Of a stretch of DNA of 64,000 bases, positions 1 through 8,325 are shown in pieces. Position numbers and translations under genes: made by a program. How positions within the stretch are numbered: the first letter of the stretch is position 1; the number at the start of each line of letters is the position of its first letter. The DNA lies in contig NZ_JAAIWK010000007.1 of NCBI RefSeq assembly GCF_011008565.1, forward strand, positions 51,961-115,960, read 5' to 3'. This DNA comes from Heyndrickxia ginsengihumi. GTDB taxonomy: Bacteria; Bacillota; Bacilli; Bacillales; Bacillaceae_C. Under the pieces are notes generated by a model. The model was not told where the DNA came from, made no database searches, and worked only from the letters and a program-made list of their open reading frames with translations.

Positions 1-365
1 TCGTCCTTTTTGGCCACTTTGCTAGCGATGCTTTATGGAAGTATATTCATCAAGCACGAACGGGTTTGATGGAGAACGCTTCATCACATTCTTACTTATT
101 TGTTAATTTTCGAGGAGAACCTTTGACTGATAGAGGGGTCCGTTATATATTAAATAAGTTGATCCAAAAAGCGGCGCTGACTGGCAAAATGCATCCGCAT
201 ATGCTAAGACACACTTTTGCAACCCATTTATTGAATAATGGTGCTGACTTGCGGACTGTTCAAGAATTATTAGGCCATGAAAGTTTATCGTCAACTCAAG
301 TGTATACACATGTGACGAAAGAACATTTACGTAAAACGTATATGTCTTATCACCCAAGAGCATAA
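1..365 (+). CDS. xerC: Tyrosine recombinase XerC, C-terminal part (5' end outside window)
   Basis: The reading frame is open from the window edge (codons begin at base 3) to the TAA at 363-365, giving about 120 residues of a tyrosine recombinase catalytic domain. The conserved HMLRH motif, the GHESL histidine and the VYTHV tyrosine are all present, so the C-terminal half of the catalytic R-H-R-H-Y set is intact. XerC-type recombinases resolve chromosome dimers at dif. In B. subtilis the equivalent gene (codV) lies directly before hslV-hslU-codY, as here, so I name it from context plus motifs. Only the 3' portion is visible, so nothing can be said about the start or promoter. Confidence 0.9.
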   Translation, partial: VLFGHFASDALWKYIHQARTGLMENASSHSYLFVNFRGEPLTDRGVRYILNKLIQKAALTGKMHPHMLRHTFATHLLNNGADLRTVQELLGHESLSSTQVYTHVTKEHLRKTYMSYHPRA

Positions 366-420
366 ACTTAATAGTGAATGTTTAAAAATTCTCTGTATGA
401 TTACATAGGAGGTGCTTAGT

Positions 421-963
421 ATGGGTGATTTCCATGCTACGACGATTTTCGCCATTCAACACAATGGAAAAAGTGCTATGGCTGGAGACGGTCAAGTTAC
501 TCTAGGTAATTCCGTTGTGATGAAAAATACAGCCAAAAAGGTTCGAAGACTTTTTAATGGAAAAGTACTAGCAGGTTTTGCAGGGTCAGTTGCAGATGCT
601 TTCACATTATCAGAAATGTTTGAAGGAAAGCTGCAAGAGTTTAACGGGAATTTGACAAGAGCAGCCGTGGAACTAGCAAAAATGTGGAGAAGTGATAAAG
701 TTCTCCGTAAACTCGAGGCAATGCTGATTGTGATGGATGACAACAATTTATTTCTCGTTTCAGGCACTGGCGAAGTAATCGAACCAGATGATGGTATACT
801 AGCTATTGGTTCTGGAGGAAATTATGCTTTATCTGCAGGCAGGGCGTTAAAACGTTATGCTGGGGATAACTTATCTGCAAAAGAAATCGCAAAGGCAGCT
901 CTAGATATTGCTTCAGAAATTTGTGTGTTTACAAATTCAAATATTATAGTTGAGGAACTATAA
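421..963 (+). CDS. hslV: ATP-dependent protease peptidase subunit HslV (ClpQ/CodW)
   Basis: This 180-residue protein is the proteolytic subunit of the HslUV (ClpYQ) complex, which degrades unfolded proteins in the cytoplasm. The ATG at 421 follows an AGGAGGTG Shine-Dalgarno sequence at 407-414; the in-frame GTG at 412 lies inside that site and is rejected. The protein starts [11 protein letters not shown] and continues with the family's GDGQVTLGN and [14 protein letters not shown] segments. The residue after Met1 is Gly, not the serine described as the N-terminal nucleophile in B. subtilis CodW, so removal of the first six residues to expose Thr7 (as in the E. coli enzyme) seems more likely. 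It is followed by its ATPase partner hslU. Confidence 0.95.
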   Translation: MGDFHATTIFAIQHNGKSAMAGDGQVTLGNSVVMKNTAKKVRRLFNGKVLAGFAGSVADAFTLSEMFEGKLQEFNGNLTRAAVELAKMWRSDKVLRKLEAMLIVMDDNNLFLVSGTGEVIEPDDGILAIGSGGNYALSAGRALKRYAGDNLSAKEIAKAALDIASEICVFTNSNIIVEEL

Positions 964-1031
964 TTTAATTATTTTACATTGTTTGTTACCATGTATCAGT
1001 TTGGTCGCATTTTCATAAAGGAGTGAGCGGT

Positions 1032-2459
1032 TTGGCAGAAGCGAATAAAATTGCAAACAGTTTAACACCTAGACAGATTGTAGAACGATTAGATCAGTAT
1101 ATTGTAGGTCAAAAAGATGCAAAAAGAGCAGTTGCGGTTGCACTTCGAAATCGTTATCGCAGAAATCTATTAAACGAAAAAATGAAAGAGGAAATTATTC
1201 CTAAAAACATTTTAATGATTGGGCCAACAGGTGTCGGAAAAACTGAAATTGCTAGACGAATGGCGAAATTAGTTGGGGCTCCTTTTGTCAAGATCGAGGC
1301 GACAAAATTCACAGAGGTTGGATATGTTGGACGTGATGTTGAATCAATGGTTCGCGATTTAGTTGAAACTGCTGTCCGCTTAGTTAAGACTGAAAAAATG
1401 AACAGTGTCATGGTGCAAGCTGAGAAAAATGCGAATCGTCGTTTAGTTGATTTACTCGTTCCATCAAAAAAGAAGCAGACGAATTTTAAAAATCCGTTTG
1501 AAATGATTTTTGGTGATGGAAATCAATCTACAAATGAGAATGATGAAGAGCAAAATGAAGATGACTTAACAAAGAAAGAACAAAAAAGAGTAATTGCACA
1601 AAAACTTGCAGATGGTGAACTTGAAAATCAAATTGTTACGATTAAGGTTGAAGAACAACAATCATCATCAATGTTTGATTTCTTTCAAGGTTCAGGCATG
1701 GAACAAATGGGGGTAAATGTCCAAGATGCGCTTGGTAACTTACTGCCGAAAAAAATGAAGAAACGTAAAGTTACGGTAAAAGAAGCAAGGAAAGTATTAA
1801 CCCAAGATGAGGCGCAAAAGTTAATCGATATGGATGAAGTTACACAAGAGGCAATTTTCCGCGCTGAACAAACGGGGATTATTTTTATTGATGAAATTGA
1901 TAAGATTGCCAGTAAAAGTGGTGCTACATCTTCACAGGATGTTTCCAGAGAAGGTGTCCAAAGGGATATTTTACCCATTGTAGAAGGATCTACGATTGTA
2001 ACAAAGTATGGAACGATTAAAACAGACCATATATTATTTATTGCCGCCGGTGCTTTTCATATGGCAAAACCGTCCGATTTAATTCCTGAATTGCAAGGGC
2101 GATTCCCAATTCGTGTTGAGCTTGAAAAGCTAACAGTTGAAGACTTTGTCAAAATATTAGTGGAGCCGGATAATGCATTAATTAAACAATATATTGCATT
2201 ATTAGAAACAGAAGGTATACTTGTTGAATTTTCTGACGAAGCTATAACTAGAATTGCTGAACTTGCATTTGAGGTGAATCAAAATACTGATAATATTGGT
2301 GCAAGAAGATTGCACACGATTTTAGAAAAGTTATTGGAAGATCTTTCATTTGAAGCACCTGATATCTCATTAGAAAAGATTACAATTACTCCACAATATG
2401 TTGATGAGAAATTAACAAAGATTTCTCAAAATAAGGATTTAAGTCAATTTATTTTGTAA
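1032..2459 (+). CDS. hslU: ATP-dependent protease ATPase subunit HslU (ClpY/CodX)
   Basis: HslU is the AAA+ unfoldase that feeds substrates into HslV. The 475-residue protein shows Walker A GPTGVGKT at residues 64-71, Walker B IIFIDEID, the variable I-domain in the middle (charged Asp/Glu/Lys-rich region) and sensor-2 GARRLHTI near the C-terminus. It ends in DLSQFIL, the family's C-terminal tail that inserts into HslV. I choose the TTG at 1032 because AAAGGAGTG at 1018-1025 gives good spacing; the upstream GTG at 1023 overlaps that site. It lies 68 bases after hslV with no terminator between, so the two are probably cotranscribed with xerC. Confidence 0.95.
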   Translation: MAEANKIANSLTPRQIVERLDQYIVGQKDAKRAVAVALRNRYRRNLLNEKMKEEIIPKNILMIGPTGVGKTEIARRMAKLVGAPFVKIEATKFTEVGYVGRDVESMVRDLVETAVRLVKTEKMNSVMVQAEKNANRRLVDLLVPSKKKQTNFKNPFEMIFGDGNQSTNENDEEQNEDDLTKKEQKRVIAQKLADGELENQIVTIKVEEQQSSSMFDFFQGSGMEQMGVNVQDALGNLLPKKMKKRKVTVKEARKVLTQDEAQKLIDMDEVTQEAIFRAEQTGIIFIDEIDKIASKSGATSSQDVSREGVQRDILPIVEGSTIVTKYGTIKTDHILFIAAGAFHMAKPSDLIPELQGRFPIRVELEKLTVEDFVKILVEPDNALIKQYIALLETEGILVEFSDEAITRIAELAFEVNQNTDNIGARRLHTILEKLLEDLSFEAPDISLEKITITPQYVDEKLTKISQNKDLSQFIL

Positions 2460-2463
2460 TAGT

Positions 2464-2509
2464 TTGTAATACATTCTAATTGGGTATTATATTAAAAATT
2501 CAGAAAAAA
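2464..2509 (+). promoter_or_regulatory. Candidate codY promoter with a CodY-like box at the start site
   Basis: TTGTAA at 2464-2469 and TATATT at 2488-2493 are spaced by 18 bases and could be a SigA-type promoter for codY. At 2495-2509, across the expected transcription start, the sequence matches the established CodY operator (AATTTTCWGAAAATT) at 11 of 15 positions. That layout suggests autoregulation, but a match of this quality is not rare in AT-rich DNA. Confidence 0.4.
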
Positions 2510-2574
2510 ATCTTCCGCATACAGAAATGGATATTTAATAATTAGTATAGTGAATCAAGCTAGGAGGAATAAAC

Positions 2575-3354
2575 ATGAGTTTATTAGATAAAACAAGAAA
2601 GATTAATTCAATGCTACAAAAGGCTGCGGGTCGCCCAGTTAATTTTAAAGAAATGGCAGAAACATTAAGTGAAGTCATTGATGCAAATATTTACGTTGTA
2701 AGTCGCCGTGGAAAGTTATTAGGATTTGCTGTAAACCAACAAATCGAAAATGACCGTATGAAACAAATGTTTGAAGACCGTCGCTTCCCAGAAGAATATA
2801 CAAAAAGCCTTTTCAACATTAATGAAACATCTCCAAATTTAACAATTGAAAGTGAATATACAGCTTTTCCAATTGAAAACAAAGATTTATTTGCTTCAGG
2901 ATTAACAACGGTTGTACCGATTGTTGGTGGCGGAGATAGAATTGGAACATTAATTTTAGCTCGTCTTCAAGAGCAATTTGATGATGAAGACTTAATTCTA
3001 GCTGAATATGGTGCAACAGTTGTAGGTATGGAAATTCTTCGTGAAAAATCAGAAGAAATCGAAGAAGAAGCAAGAAGCAAAGCCGTTGTACAAATGGCAA
3101 TCAGTTCATTATCATATAGTGAATTAGAAGCAATCGAACATATCTTTGAAGAATTAAATGGTAAAGAAGGTTTACTAGTAGCTTCAAAAATTGCGGACCG
3201 TGTAGGGATTACACGCTCAGTAATTGTTAATGCGCTACGTAAACTTGAAAGTGCCGGAGTAATTGAATCTCGTTCTCTAGGTATGAAAGGAACATATATC
3301 AAAGTATTAAATAACAAATTCTTAGTTGAATTAGAAAAAGTTAAATCTAACTAA
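2575..3354 (+). CDS. codY: GTP-sensing global transcriptional regulator CodY
   Basis: CodY senses GTP and branched-chain amino acids and represses stationary-phase and nutrient-scavenging genes. The 259-residue length is typical. The N-terminal GAF-like ligand domain (about residues 1-155) is followed by a winged helix-turn-helix with the [20 protein letters not shown] recognition region around residues 200-220. The start has a clear AGGAGG. The gene lies between hslU and the flagellar operon, as in B. subtilis, where CodY represses the fla/che operon and hag. A strong terminator follows, so the motility genes are separately transcribed. Confidence 0.98.
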   Translation: MSLLDKTRKINSMLQKAAGRPVNFKEMAETLSEVIDANIYVVSRRGKLLGFAVNQQIENDRMKQMFEDRRFPEEYTKSLFNINETSPNLTIESEYTAFPIENKDLFASGLTTVVPIVGGGDRIGTLILARLQEQFDDEDLILAEYGATVVGMEILREKSEEIEEEARSKAVVQMAISSLSYSELEAIEHIFEELNGKEGLLVASKIADRVGITRSVIVNALRKLESAGVIESRSLGMKGTYIKVLNNKFLVELEKVKSN

Positions 3355-3374
3355 TTTATAGAAACGATGTAAGA

Positions 3375-3406
3375 GGGTATACAGGATTTCCTGTATACCC
3401 TTTTTT
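3375..3406 (+). terminator. Rho-independent terminator after codY
   Basis: A perfect 11-bp stem (GGGTATACAGG paired with CCTGTATACCC) with an ATTT loop is followed by six T residues. It separates the xerC-hslVU-codY unit from the flagellar operon. Confidence 0.93.
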
Positions 3407-3425
3407 GTTGAATCACAACCGATGA

Positions 3426-3440
3426 AATATTCGCAAAATT
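3426..3440 (+). promoter_or_regulatory. CodY-box-like sequence upstream of the fla/che operon
   Basis: This 15-mer matches the CodY consensus AATTTTCWGAAAATT at 12 of 15 positions. It lies between the codY terminator and the fla/che promoter, about 165 bases upstream of the -35. A weaker 10/15 match lies at 3516-3530. CodY control of this operon is established in B. subtilis; these particular sites are inference. Confidence 0.35.
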
Positions 3441-3605
3441 ATACATTAATCTCACAATGATAATAGCTTTAATTTCCACTATTTATTATCAGTTTGTTCA
3501 TTTAAAAAATAGTAGAAATTTGTTAAAAGAATGTAATGATGTTCATGAATTTGCCTTTTTTTTAATAAATTATACAAAAATGTTAAAAAAGACTAATAAA
3601 GTGCA

Positions 3606-3634
3606 TTTACAGTTTTTAATGAAACAATTAAAAT
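3606..3634 (+). promoter_or_regulatory. SigA-type promoter for the fla/che operon
   Basis: TTTACA at 3606-3611 and TAAAAT at 3629-3634 are separated by 17 bases; each hexamer differs from consensus at one position. It is the best promoter in the gap between codY and flgB and would give a 5' UTR of about 60 bases. I found no convincing SigD promoter in the same gap. The remainder of 3407-3703 is AT-rich with no ORF. Confidence 0.6.
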
Positions 3635-3703
3635 AGAGAAAAAGAGGTTTTTTTGTCGTATATTAGAAAAAAATGTCATATTATTGTAACGGAGTGTTAA
3701 ATC

Positions 3704-4096
3704 ATGAATTTATTTTCGAATACATTTTCAACTTTAGAAAATGCGCTGAATTACTCATCTACTAGGCAAAAAGTCATTACAAACAATATTGCCAATGTTG
3801 ATACACCAAATTATAAAGCACAGGATGTCAGTTTTAAAAATGTCTTACAGGATTCTATTGATTCGATTAAAACGATTCGGACTGATCCACGTCATTTTGA
3901 TCTAAGCGATGATAGCACTGACAGTAATGTAACTATTACACAAAATAATGGTTCCTATAATAATAACGGCAACAGTGTTGATATTGATAATGAAATGTCA
4001 AATTTAGCTAGCAATCAAATTTTTTATGAGTCTTTAATTGAGCTAGAAAAAGGCAAACTTTCTTCACTGTTAAATGTTGTGAAAGGTGGTCAATAA
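3704..4096 (+). CDS. flgB: Flagellar basal-body rod protein FlgB
   Basis: FlgB is a proximal rod subunit of the flagellar basal body, exported by the flagellar type III apparatus. The 130-residue protein has the N-terminal rod/hook signature TRQKVITNNIANVDTPNYKA (about residues 23-42) and a C-terminal heptad-like helix with SLIELEKGKLSSLLNVVKG, as rod and hook proteins do. It is the first gene of the large fla/che operon, about 70 bases downstream of a good promoter, with a GGAG at suitable spacing. The next gene, flgC, starts one base after its stop. Confidence 0.95.
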   Translation: MNLFSNTFSTLENALNYSSTRQKVITNNIANVDTPNYKAQDVSFKNVLQDSIDSIKTIRTDPRHFDLSDDSTDSNVTITQNNGSYNNNGNSVDIDNEMSNLASNQIFYESLIELEKGKLSSLLNVVKGGQ

Positions 4097-4097
4097 C

Positions 4098-4547
4098 ATG
4101 TCGATGTTCTCTAGTATGAATATAACTTCATCAGCGTTAAGTGCGCAAAGATTAAGAATGGACGTTATTTCGTCTAATATAGCCAATGCTGATACTACGA
4201 GAAGTACGCTTGTGAATGGAAAATGGCAGCCGTATAAAAGAAAACAAGTAGTTCTAGAATCGAACCCAACAAGTTTCTCTTCTATGTTTCAATCAGCCCT
4301 GGGCTCAACTCAAACTGGGAATGGTGTAAAGGTTGCACAAATTACAGAAGATAACTCACCATTTAAAGAAGTATACAACCCTGATGATCCTGATGCTGAT
4401 AAAAATGGATATGTACAAATGCCGAATGTCGACATCCTAAATGAAACGGTTGATATGATGAGTGCAACTCGTTCTTATGAAGCTAACGTAACAGCTTTGG
4501 ATTCGTCTAAAGACATGTTAATGAAGACACTTGAAATTGGACAATAA
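4098..4547 (+). CDS. flgC: Flagellar basal-body rod protein FlgC
   Basis: FlgC is a rod protein assembled with FlgB. It is 149 residues from the ATG at 4098, which follows AAAGGTGGT at 4082-4090; an in-frame ATG-like start further upstream would overlap flgB and lacks a better ribosome site. The N-terminal signature is LRMDVISSNIANADTTRST, and the C-terminal region ATRSYEANVTALDSSKDMLMKTLEIG is the coiled-coil end typical of axial proteins. Confidence 0.95.
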   Translation: MSMFSSMNITSSALSAQRLRMDVISSNIANADTTRSTLVNGKWQPYKRKQVVLESNPTSFSSMFQSALGSTQTGNGVKVAQITEDNSPFKEVYNPDDPDADKNGYVQMPNVDILNETVDMMSATRSYEANVTALDSSKDMLMKTLEIGQ

Positions 4548-4576
4548 TGATAAAAGATAATAGGAGGTTTATGTGA

Positions 4577-4879
4577 TTGGCTATTCAAAATATTACTTCA
4601 AATCTTATTAGTGGAAATCTACAAAACACTACATCTTCGAATTCCTCTAAAGGAACTTCAAATACATTTTCTAATATACTAAAAAAATCTATAGACGCAG
4701 TAAATCAACAGCAAAATACTTCTGACCAGATGATTAATAAATTAGCGACTGGCGGAGATGTTGACCTTTATCAAGTATTGATTGCGACGCAAAAAGCTAA
4801 TATTACGATGCAGACAGCTTTAGAAATTAGAAATAAAGCAGTTGAAGGATACCAAGAAATGATGAGAATGCAAGTATAA
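4577..4879 (+). CDS. fliE: Flagellar hook-basal body complex protein FliE
   Basis: FliE joins the MS ring to the rod. It is 100 residues, starting at TTG 4577 behind TAGGAGG at 4561-4567. The C-terminal portion GGDVDLYQVLIATQKANITM and the following EIRNKAVEGYQEMMRMQV match the conserved FliE core. The N-terminal third is Ser/Thr/Asn-rich and poorly conserved. It lies between flgC and fliF, the usual order. Confidence 0.93.
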   Translation: MAIQNITSNLISGNLQNTTSSNSSKGTSNTFSNILKKSIDAVNQQQNTSDQMINKLATGGDVDLYQVLIATQKANITMQTALEIRNKAVEGYQEMMRMQV

Positions 4880-4946
4880 AAAGCTTTAATAGTAATAAAA
4901 AAATAATTGATAGATTGAGATTTTTTATCCTGGGGGATAATGATGA

Positions 4947-6542
4947 ATGAATGATAAATTGAAGCAAACTTTTAGTCAAGCAAAAAATTATTGGAATCAA
5001 AGAACAAAAAAACAGAAAATATTCAGTGTTTCAGGAGTCATCCTATTTATTTTACTCGTTGCTTTAGTAACATATTTCACGACGAGAACAAGCTATGCAC
5101 CATTGTATAGCGGTTTAGAAGCATCTGAAACTGGTTCAATTAAGGAAGAATTGGACAAAGATGGTGTTCAATCGAAAATTACAGATGGTGGTAAAACGAT
5201 TGAAGTGCCAAAAGATCAAGTTGATAATTTAAAAGTAAAACTTGCTGCTGAAGGTCTGCCAAAGACTGGTAGTATTGATTATTCTTTTTTTAGTCAGAAT
5301 TCAAAGTTTGGTATGACGGATAATGAGTTTAATGTTGTTAAATTAGATGCGATGCAGACCGAACTTTCCAATCTTATTGAGGAAATGGATGGAATTAATA
5401 AAGCAAAAGTAATGATTAATCTTCCAAATCAAGGTGTGTTTGTAAGTGATGGAAAGGCAGAAGCATCTGCGTCAATTGTGCTAAATGTGAAGCCGGGATT
5501 TAATATTGACGATAAGCAAATTAAAGCGATGTATAATTTAGTTTCAAAAAGTGTCCCTAATCTTCCTACTGATAATATCGTCATTATGAATCAAAACTTT
5601 GAGTATTATGATTTAAATTCTTCCGATTCATCAGGAGATGCTTATACAGAACAAATGAATATAAAGCATCAAATTGAACGTGATATCCAGCAAAGAGTGC
5701 AAACGATGCTTTCAACGCTTATGGGTACAGGAAAAGCAGTTGTTAATGTGACGGCTGATATCGATTTTACTCAAGAGCAAAGAGAAGAAAACTTAGTAGA
5801 ACCAGTTGATAAGACTAATATGAAGGGCATTGAAATAAGTGCTAAAAATATTGCTGAAACCTATAAAGGTACAGGAGCAGCTGGTGGGGTTACACAAGGA
5901 TCCAGCAGCACTGATTCGTTAGGCTCATCATATCAGTCTGGAACTAGCGGCAATGGTGATTACAACAAAACAGACGATACAATTAACTATGAAGTGAATC
6001 GTATAAAAAGAAAAATTGTTGAAAGCCCGTATAAAATCCGTGATTTAGGCATTGAAGTTATGGTTGAACCGCCAAATCGAAATAAAAAATCATCTTTACC
6101 AGCTTCGCGCGTTAACGATATTAAAAATATGCTATCTACTATTGTACGAACATCAATAGATAAAAGTTCTGGCACAAATCTTTCAAATAATTCTGTAGCA
6201 AATAAAATTTCTGTTTCTGTAGAACCATTTGCTGCAAATGCACCAACTACTAGTGTTGCAAAAAGTTCTATACCTTGGTGGATATATGTAATCGGTGGAG
6301 CATTACTATTGATTATCGCTCTATTAATTTTCTTTATGTTACGTGCTCGCCGTAAGAGAAATGAACTATTAGAAGATGAAGAAGAGCTATTGGAAGAAGA
6401 ACCAACACCGGTCGATATACCAGATGTTAATAAAGAAGTGGAATCTGAATCGACCGCACGCAGAAAGCAACTAGAAAAGTTAGCGAAAGAGAAACCAGAC
6501 GAATTCGCAAAATTATTAAGAACATGGATTTCAGAGGATTAG
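4947..6542 (+). CDS. fliF: Flagellar MS-ring protein FliF
   Basis: FliF forms the MS ring in the cytoplasmic membrane. The 531-residue protein has a first transmembrane helix at about residues 25-46, the secretin-like periplasmic ring-building domains (YAPLYSGLEASETGSIKEEL, then the SVVxxxxP-type ring region), a long Ser/Gly-rich insert around residues 310-345, a second transmembrane helix at about residues 445-465 and an acidic cytoplasmic tail. The last residues, PDEFAKLLRTWISED, are the segment that binds FliG. Length and layout are normal for the family. Confidence 0.96.
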   Translation: MNDKLKQTFSQAKNYWNQRTKKQKIFSVSGVILFILLVALVTYFTTRTSYAPLYSGLEASETGSIKEELDKDGVQSKITDGGKTIEVPKDQVDNLKVKLAAEGLPKTGSIDYSFFSQNSKFGMTDNEFNVVKLDAMQTELSNLIEEMDGINKAKVMINLPNQGVFVSDGKAEASASIVLNVKPGFNIDDKQIKAMYNLVSKSVPNLPTDNIVIMNQNFEYYDLNSSDSSGDAYTEQMNIKHQIERDIQQRVQTMLSTLMGTGKAVVNVTADIDFTQEQREENLVEPVDKTNMKGIEISAKNIAETYKGTGAAGGVTQGSSSTDSLGSSYQSGTSGNGDYNKTDDTINYEVNRIKRKIVESPYKIRDLGIEVMVEPPNRNKKSSLPASRVNDIKNMLSTIVRTSIDKSSGTNLSNNSVANKISVSVEPFAANAPTTSVAKSSIPWWIYVIGGALLLIIALLIFFMLRARRKRNELLEDEEELLEEEPTPVDIPDVNKEVESESTARRKQLEKLAKEKPDEFAKLLRTWISED

Positions 6543-6554
6543 GGAGGTGTGTTC

Positions 6555-7568
6555 ATGGCAACGAGGGATAAAGTATTATCGGGAAAAGAAAAGGCTGCAA
6601 TTTTACTGATTTCATTAGGACCTGATGTATCAGCATCTGTTTATAAACATTTGACAGAAGAAGAAATTGAAAAATTAACCTTGGAAATTTCAAGTATACG
6701 AAAGGTTCCAGGTGAAGCAAAAGAAGATGTTTTGGAAGAATTCCACCAAATAGCATTGGCACAGGATTATATTGCCCAAGGTGGGATTGGCTATGCGAAG
6801 ACAGTATTAGAAAAGGCACTAGGTGCTGAACAAGCAATTTCTATCATCAATCGCCTAACTTCTTCCCTGCAAGTACGGCCTTTTGATTTTGCTAGAAAAG
6901 CAGATTCATCCCAAATTTTGAATTTTATTCAAGATGAACACCCACAAACAATTGCGCTAGTTCTATCTTATCTAGAACCTGAAAAGGCTGGAAAGATTCT
7001 ATCTGAGTTATCTCCAGAGGTGCAGGGAGATATCGCGCGTAGGATTGCTTTAATGGAAGGTACTTCGCCAGAAATCATTAGTGAAGTAGAGGCGATCTTA
7101 GAAAAAAAACTATCAGCAACTGTTACTCAAGATTATACGCAAACAGGCGGAATTGAATCAGTTGTGGAAGTGTTAAATGGTGTTGACCGTACAACGGAAA
7201 AGACAATTTTGGATTCGTTGGAAATGAAGGATCCTGCATTAGCTGATGAAATTAAAAAGAGAATGTTTGTATTTGATGATATCGTTACACTTGATAACCG
7301 TTCGATTCAACGTGTGATTCGTGAATGTGAAAATGAAGACTTGTTGTTAGCATTAAAAGCAACAACAGACGAAGTAAAAGAAATTGTATTTCGAAATATG
7401 TCTAGTAGAATGGTTGAGTCTATTAAAGAGGAAATGGAATACATGGGACCAGTACGTTTACGAGAGGTTGAAGACGCGCAGTCCAGAATTGTATCTATCA
7501 TTCGTAGACTCGAGGAAACAGGAGAAATTATCATCGCTCGTAATGGAGGAGATGATATCATTGTCTAA
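6555..7568 (+). CDS. fliG: Flagellar motor switch protein FliG
   Basis: FliG sits on the MS ring, engages the stator and generates torque. The 337-residue protein contains the EHPQTIALVLSYL motif of the middle domain and a C-terminal domain with the charged torque helix (ALKATTDEVKEIVFRNMSSR). ATG 6555 lies after GGGAGGTG; the GTG at 6549 overlaps this site. The next gene, fliH, begins inside the fliG 3' end, suggesting coupled translation. Confidence 0.96.
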   Translation: MATRDKVLSGKEKAAILLISLGPDVSASVYKHLTEEEIEKLTLEISSIRKVPGEAKEDVLEEFHQIALAQDYIAQGGIGYAKTVLEKALGAEQAISIINRLTSSLQVRPFDFARKADSSQILNFIQDEHPQTIALVLSYLEPEKAGKILSELSPEVQGDIARRIALMEGTSPEIISEVEAILEKKLSATVTQDYTQTGGIESVVEVLNGVDRTTEKTILDSLEMKDPALADEIKKRMFVFDDIVTLDNRSIQRVIRECENEDLLLALKATTDEVKEIVFRNMSSRMVESIKEEMEYMGPVRLREVEDAQSRIVSIIRRLEETGEIIIARNGGDDIIV

Positions 7569-8325
7569 AATTATTAAGCCACGTGGAGCAATTAGATTGG
7601 ATACTTCTACAAAAGTAATAGGTGTCCGGTCATTATCATTTATTGCAAATGACGAAAACAGTGAAAATTCTATTGAATCAGAAGTTAGACAGCAATTGAT
7701 GACGAAGTATCAGGCGGAGGCGGCAAATATACTTGAACAAAGTAAAGCTGAAGCAGAAATCATCAAGGGAAAAATTGCAGAAGAAAAACGGCAATGGGAA
7801 CTTGAAAGACAAGAGTATAGGAAGCAAGCTGAAAGAGAAGGATTTGAAGAGGGGTTATTAAAAGGACAGACTGAGGGCTTCAACCAATTTAAAGAAAAGA
7901 TCGAGGAAGCAAAACAAATTGTAGACCTTTCAAAAATTCAATTAACGAAGTATATAGAGAGCTCTGAAAAAAATATTTTAGATATTGCAATGATTGCTGC
8001 TGAAAAAATATTAAAGCAAACATTGACAGAGTCACCTGAATCATTTCTTCCTATTGTTAAGGCAGTATTAAAGGAAGCAATTGAATTTAAAGAAGTCAAT
8101 CTTCATGTATATCCATCGCAATATAGTCTAATTATGAATCAAAAAATTGAACTTGATGCCATTTTTCCGAATGATACGAAGCTATATATATATCCGGATG
8201 AAGATCTTAAAGAATTCCAGTGCTATATTGAATCAGATTATGGCAGAATTGATGCCAGCATAGATAGTCAATTAACAGAACTCAAACAAAAATTGGGAGA
8301 GTTTATTGAGGATGAAATGAATTGA
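7561..8325 (+). CDS. fliH: Flagellar assembly protein FliH
   Basis: FliH regulates the FliI export ATPase and links it to the C ring. I start it at TTG 7561, behind GGAGGAG at 7545-7551, giving 254 residues; the frame stays open upstream inside fliG but the product would not resemble FliH there. The N-terminal half is a long charged coiled coil (about residues 40-150) rich in Glu, Lys and Gln, and the C-terminal half has the globular region DIAMIAAEKILKQTL found in FliH and V-ATPase E-type stalks. It overlaps fliG by 8 bases and fliI by 4. Confidence 0.9.
   Translation: MSKIIKPRGAIRLDTSTKVIGVRSLSFIANDENSENSIESEVRQQLMTKYQAEAANILEQSKAEAEIIKGKIAEEKRQWELERQEYRKQAEREGFEEGLLKGQTEGFNQFKEKIEEAKQIVDLSKIQLTKYIESSEKNILDIAMIAAEKILKQTLTESPESFLPIVKAVLKEAIEFKEVNLHVYPSQYSLIMNQKIELDAIFPNDTKLYIYPDEDLKEFQCYIESDYGRIDASIDSQLTELKQKLGEFIEDEMN

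Noticed and set aside
103..363. Minus-strand open frame opposite xerC, and many other minus-strand frames across the window
   Set aside because: They lie antisense to well-conserved genes, have no ribosome sites of their own and resemble no known protein; they are shadows of the AT-rich plus-strand genes.
3407..3703. SigD promoter (TAAA-N15-GCCGATAT) upstream of flgB
   Set aside because: Only partial matches with wrong spacing (for example GTCGTATA at 3655) were found.
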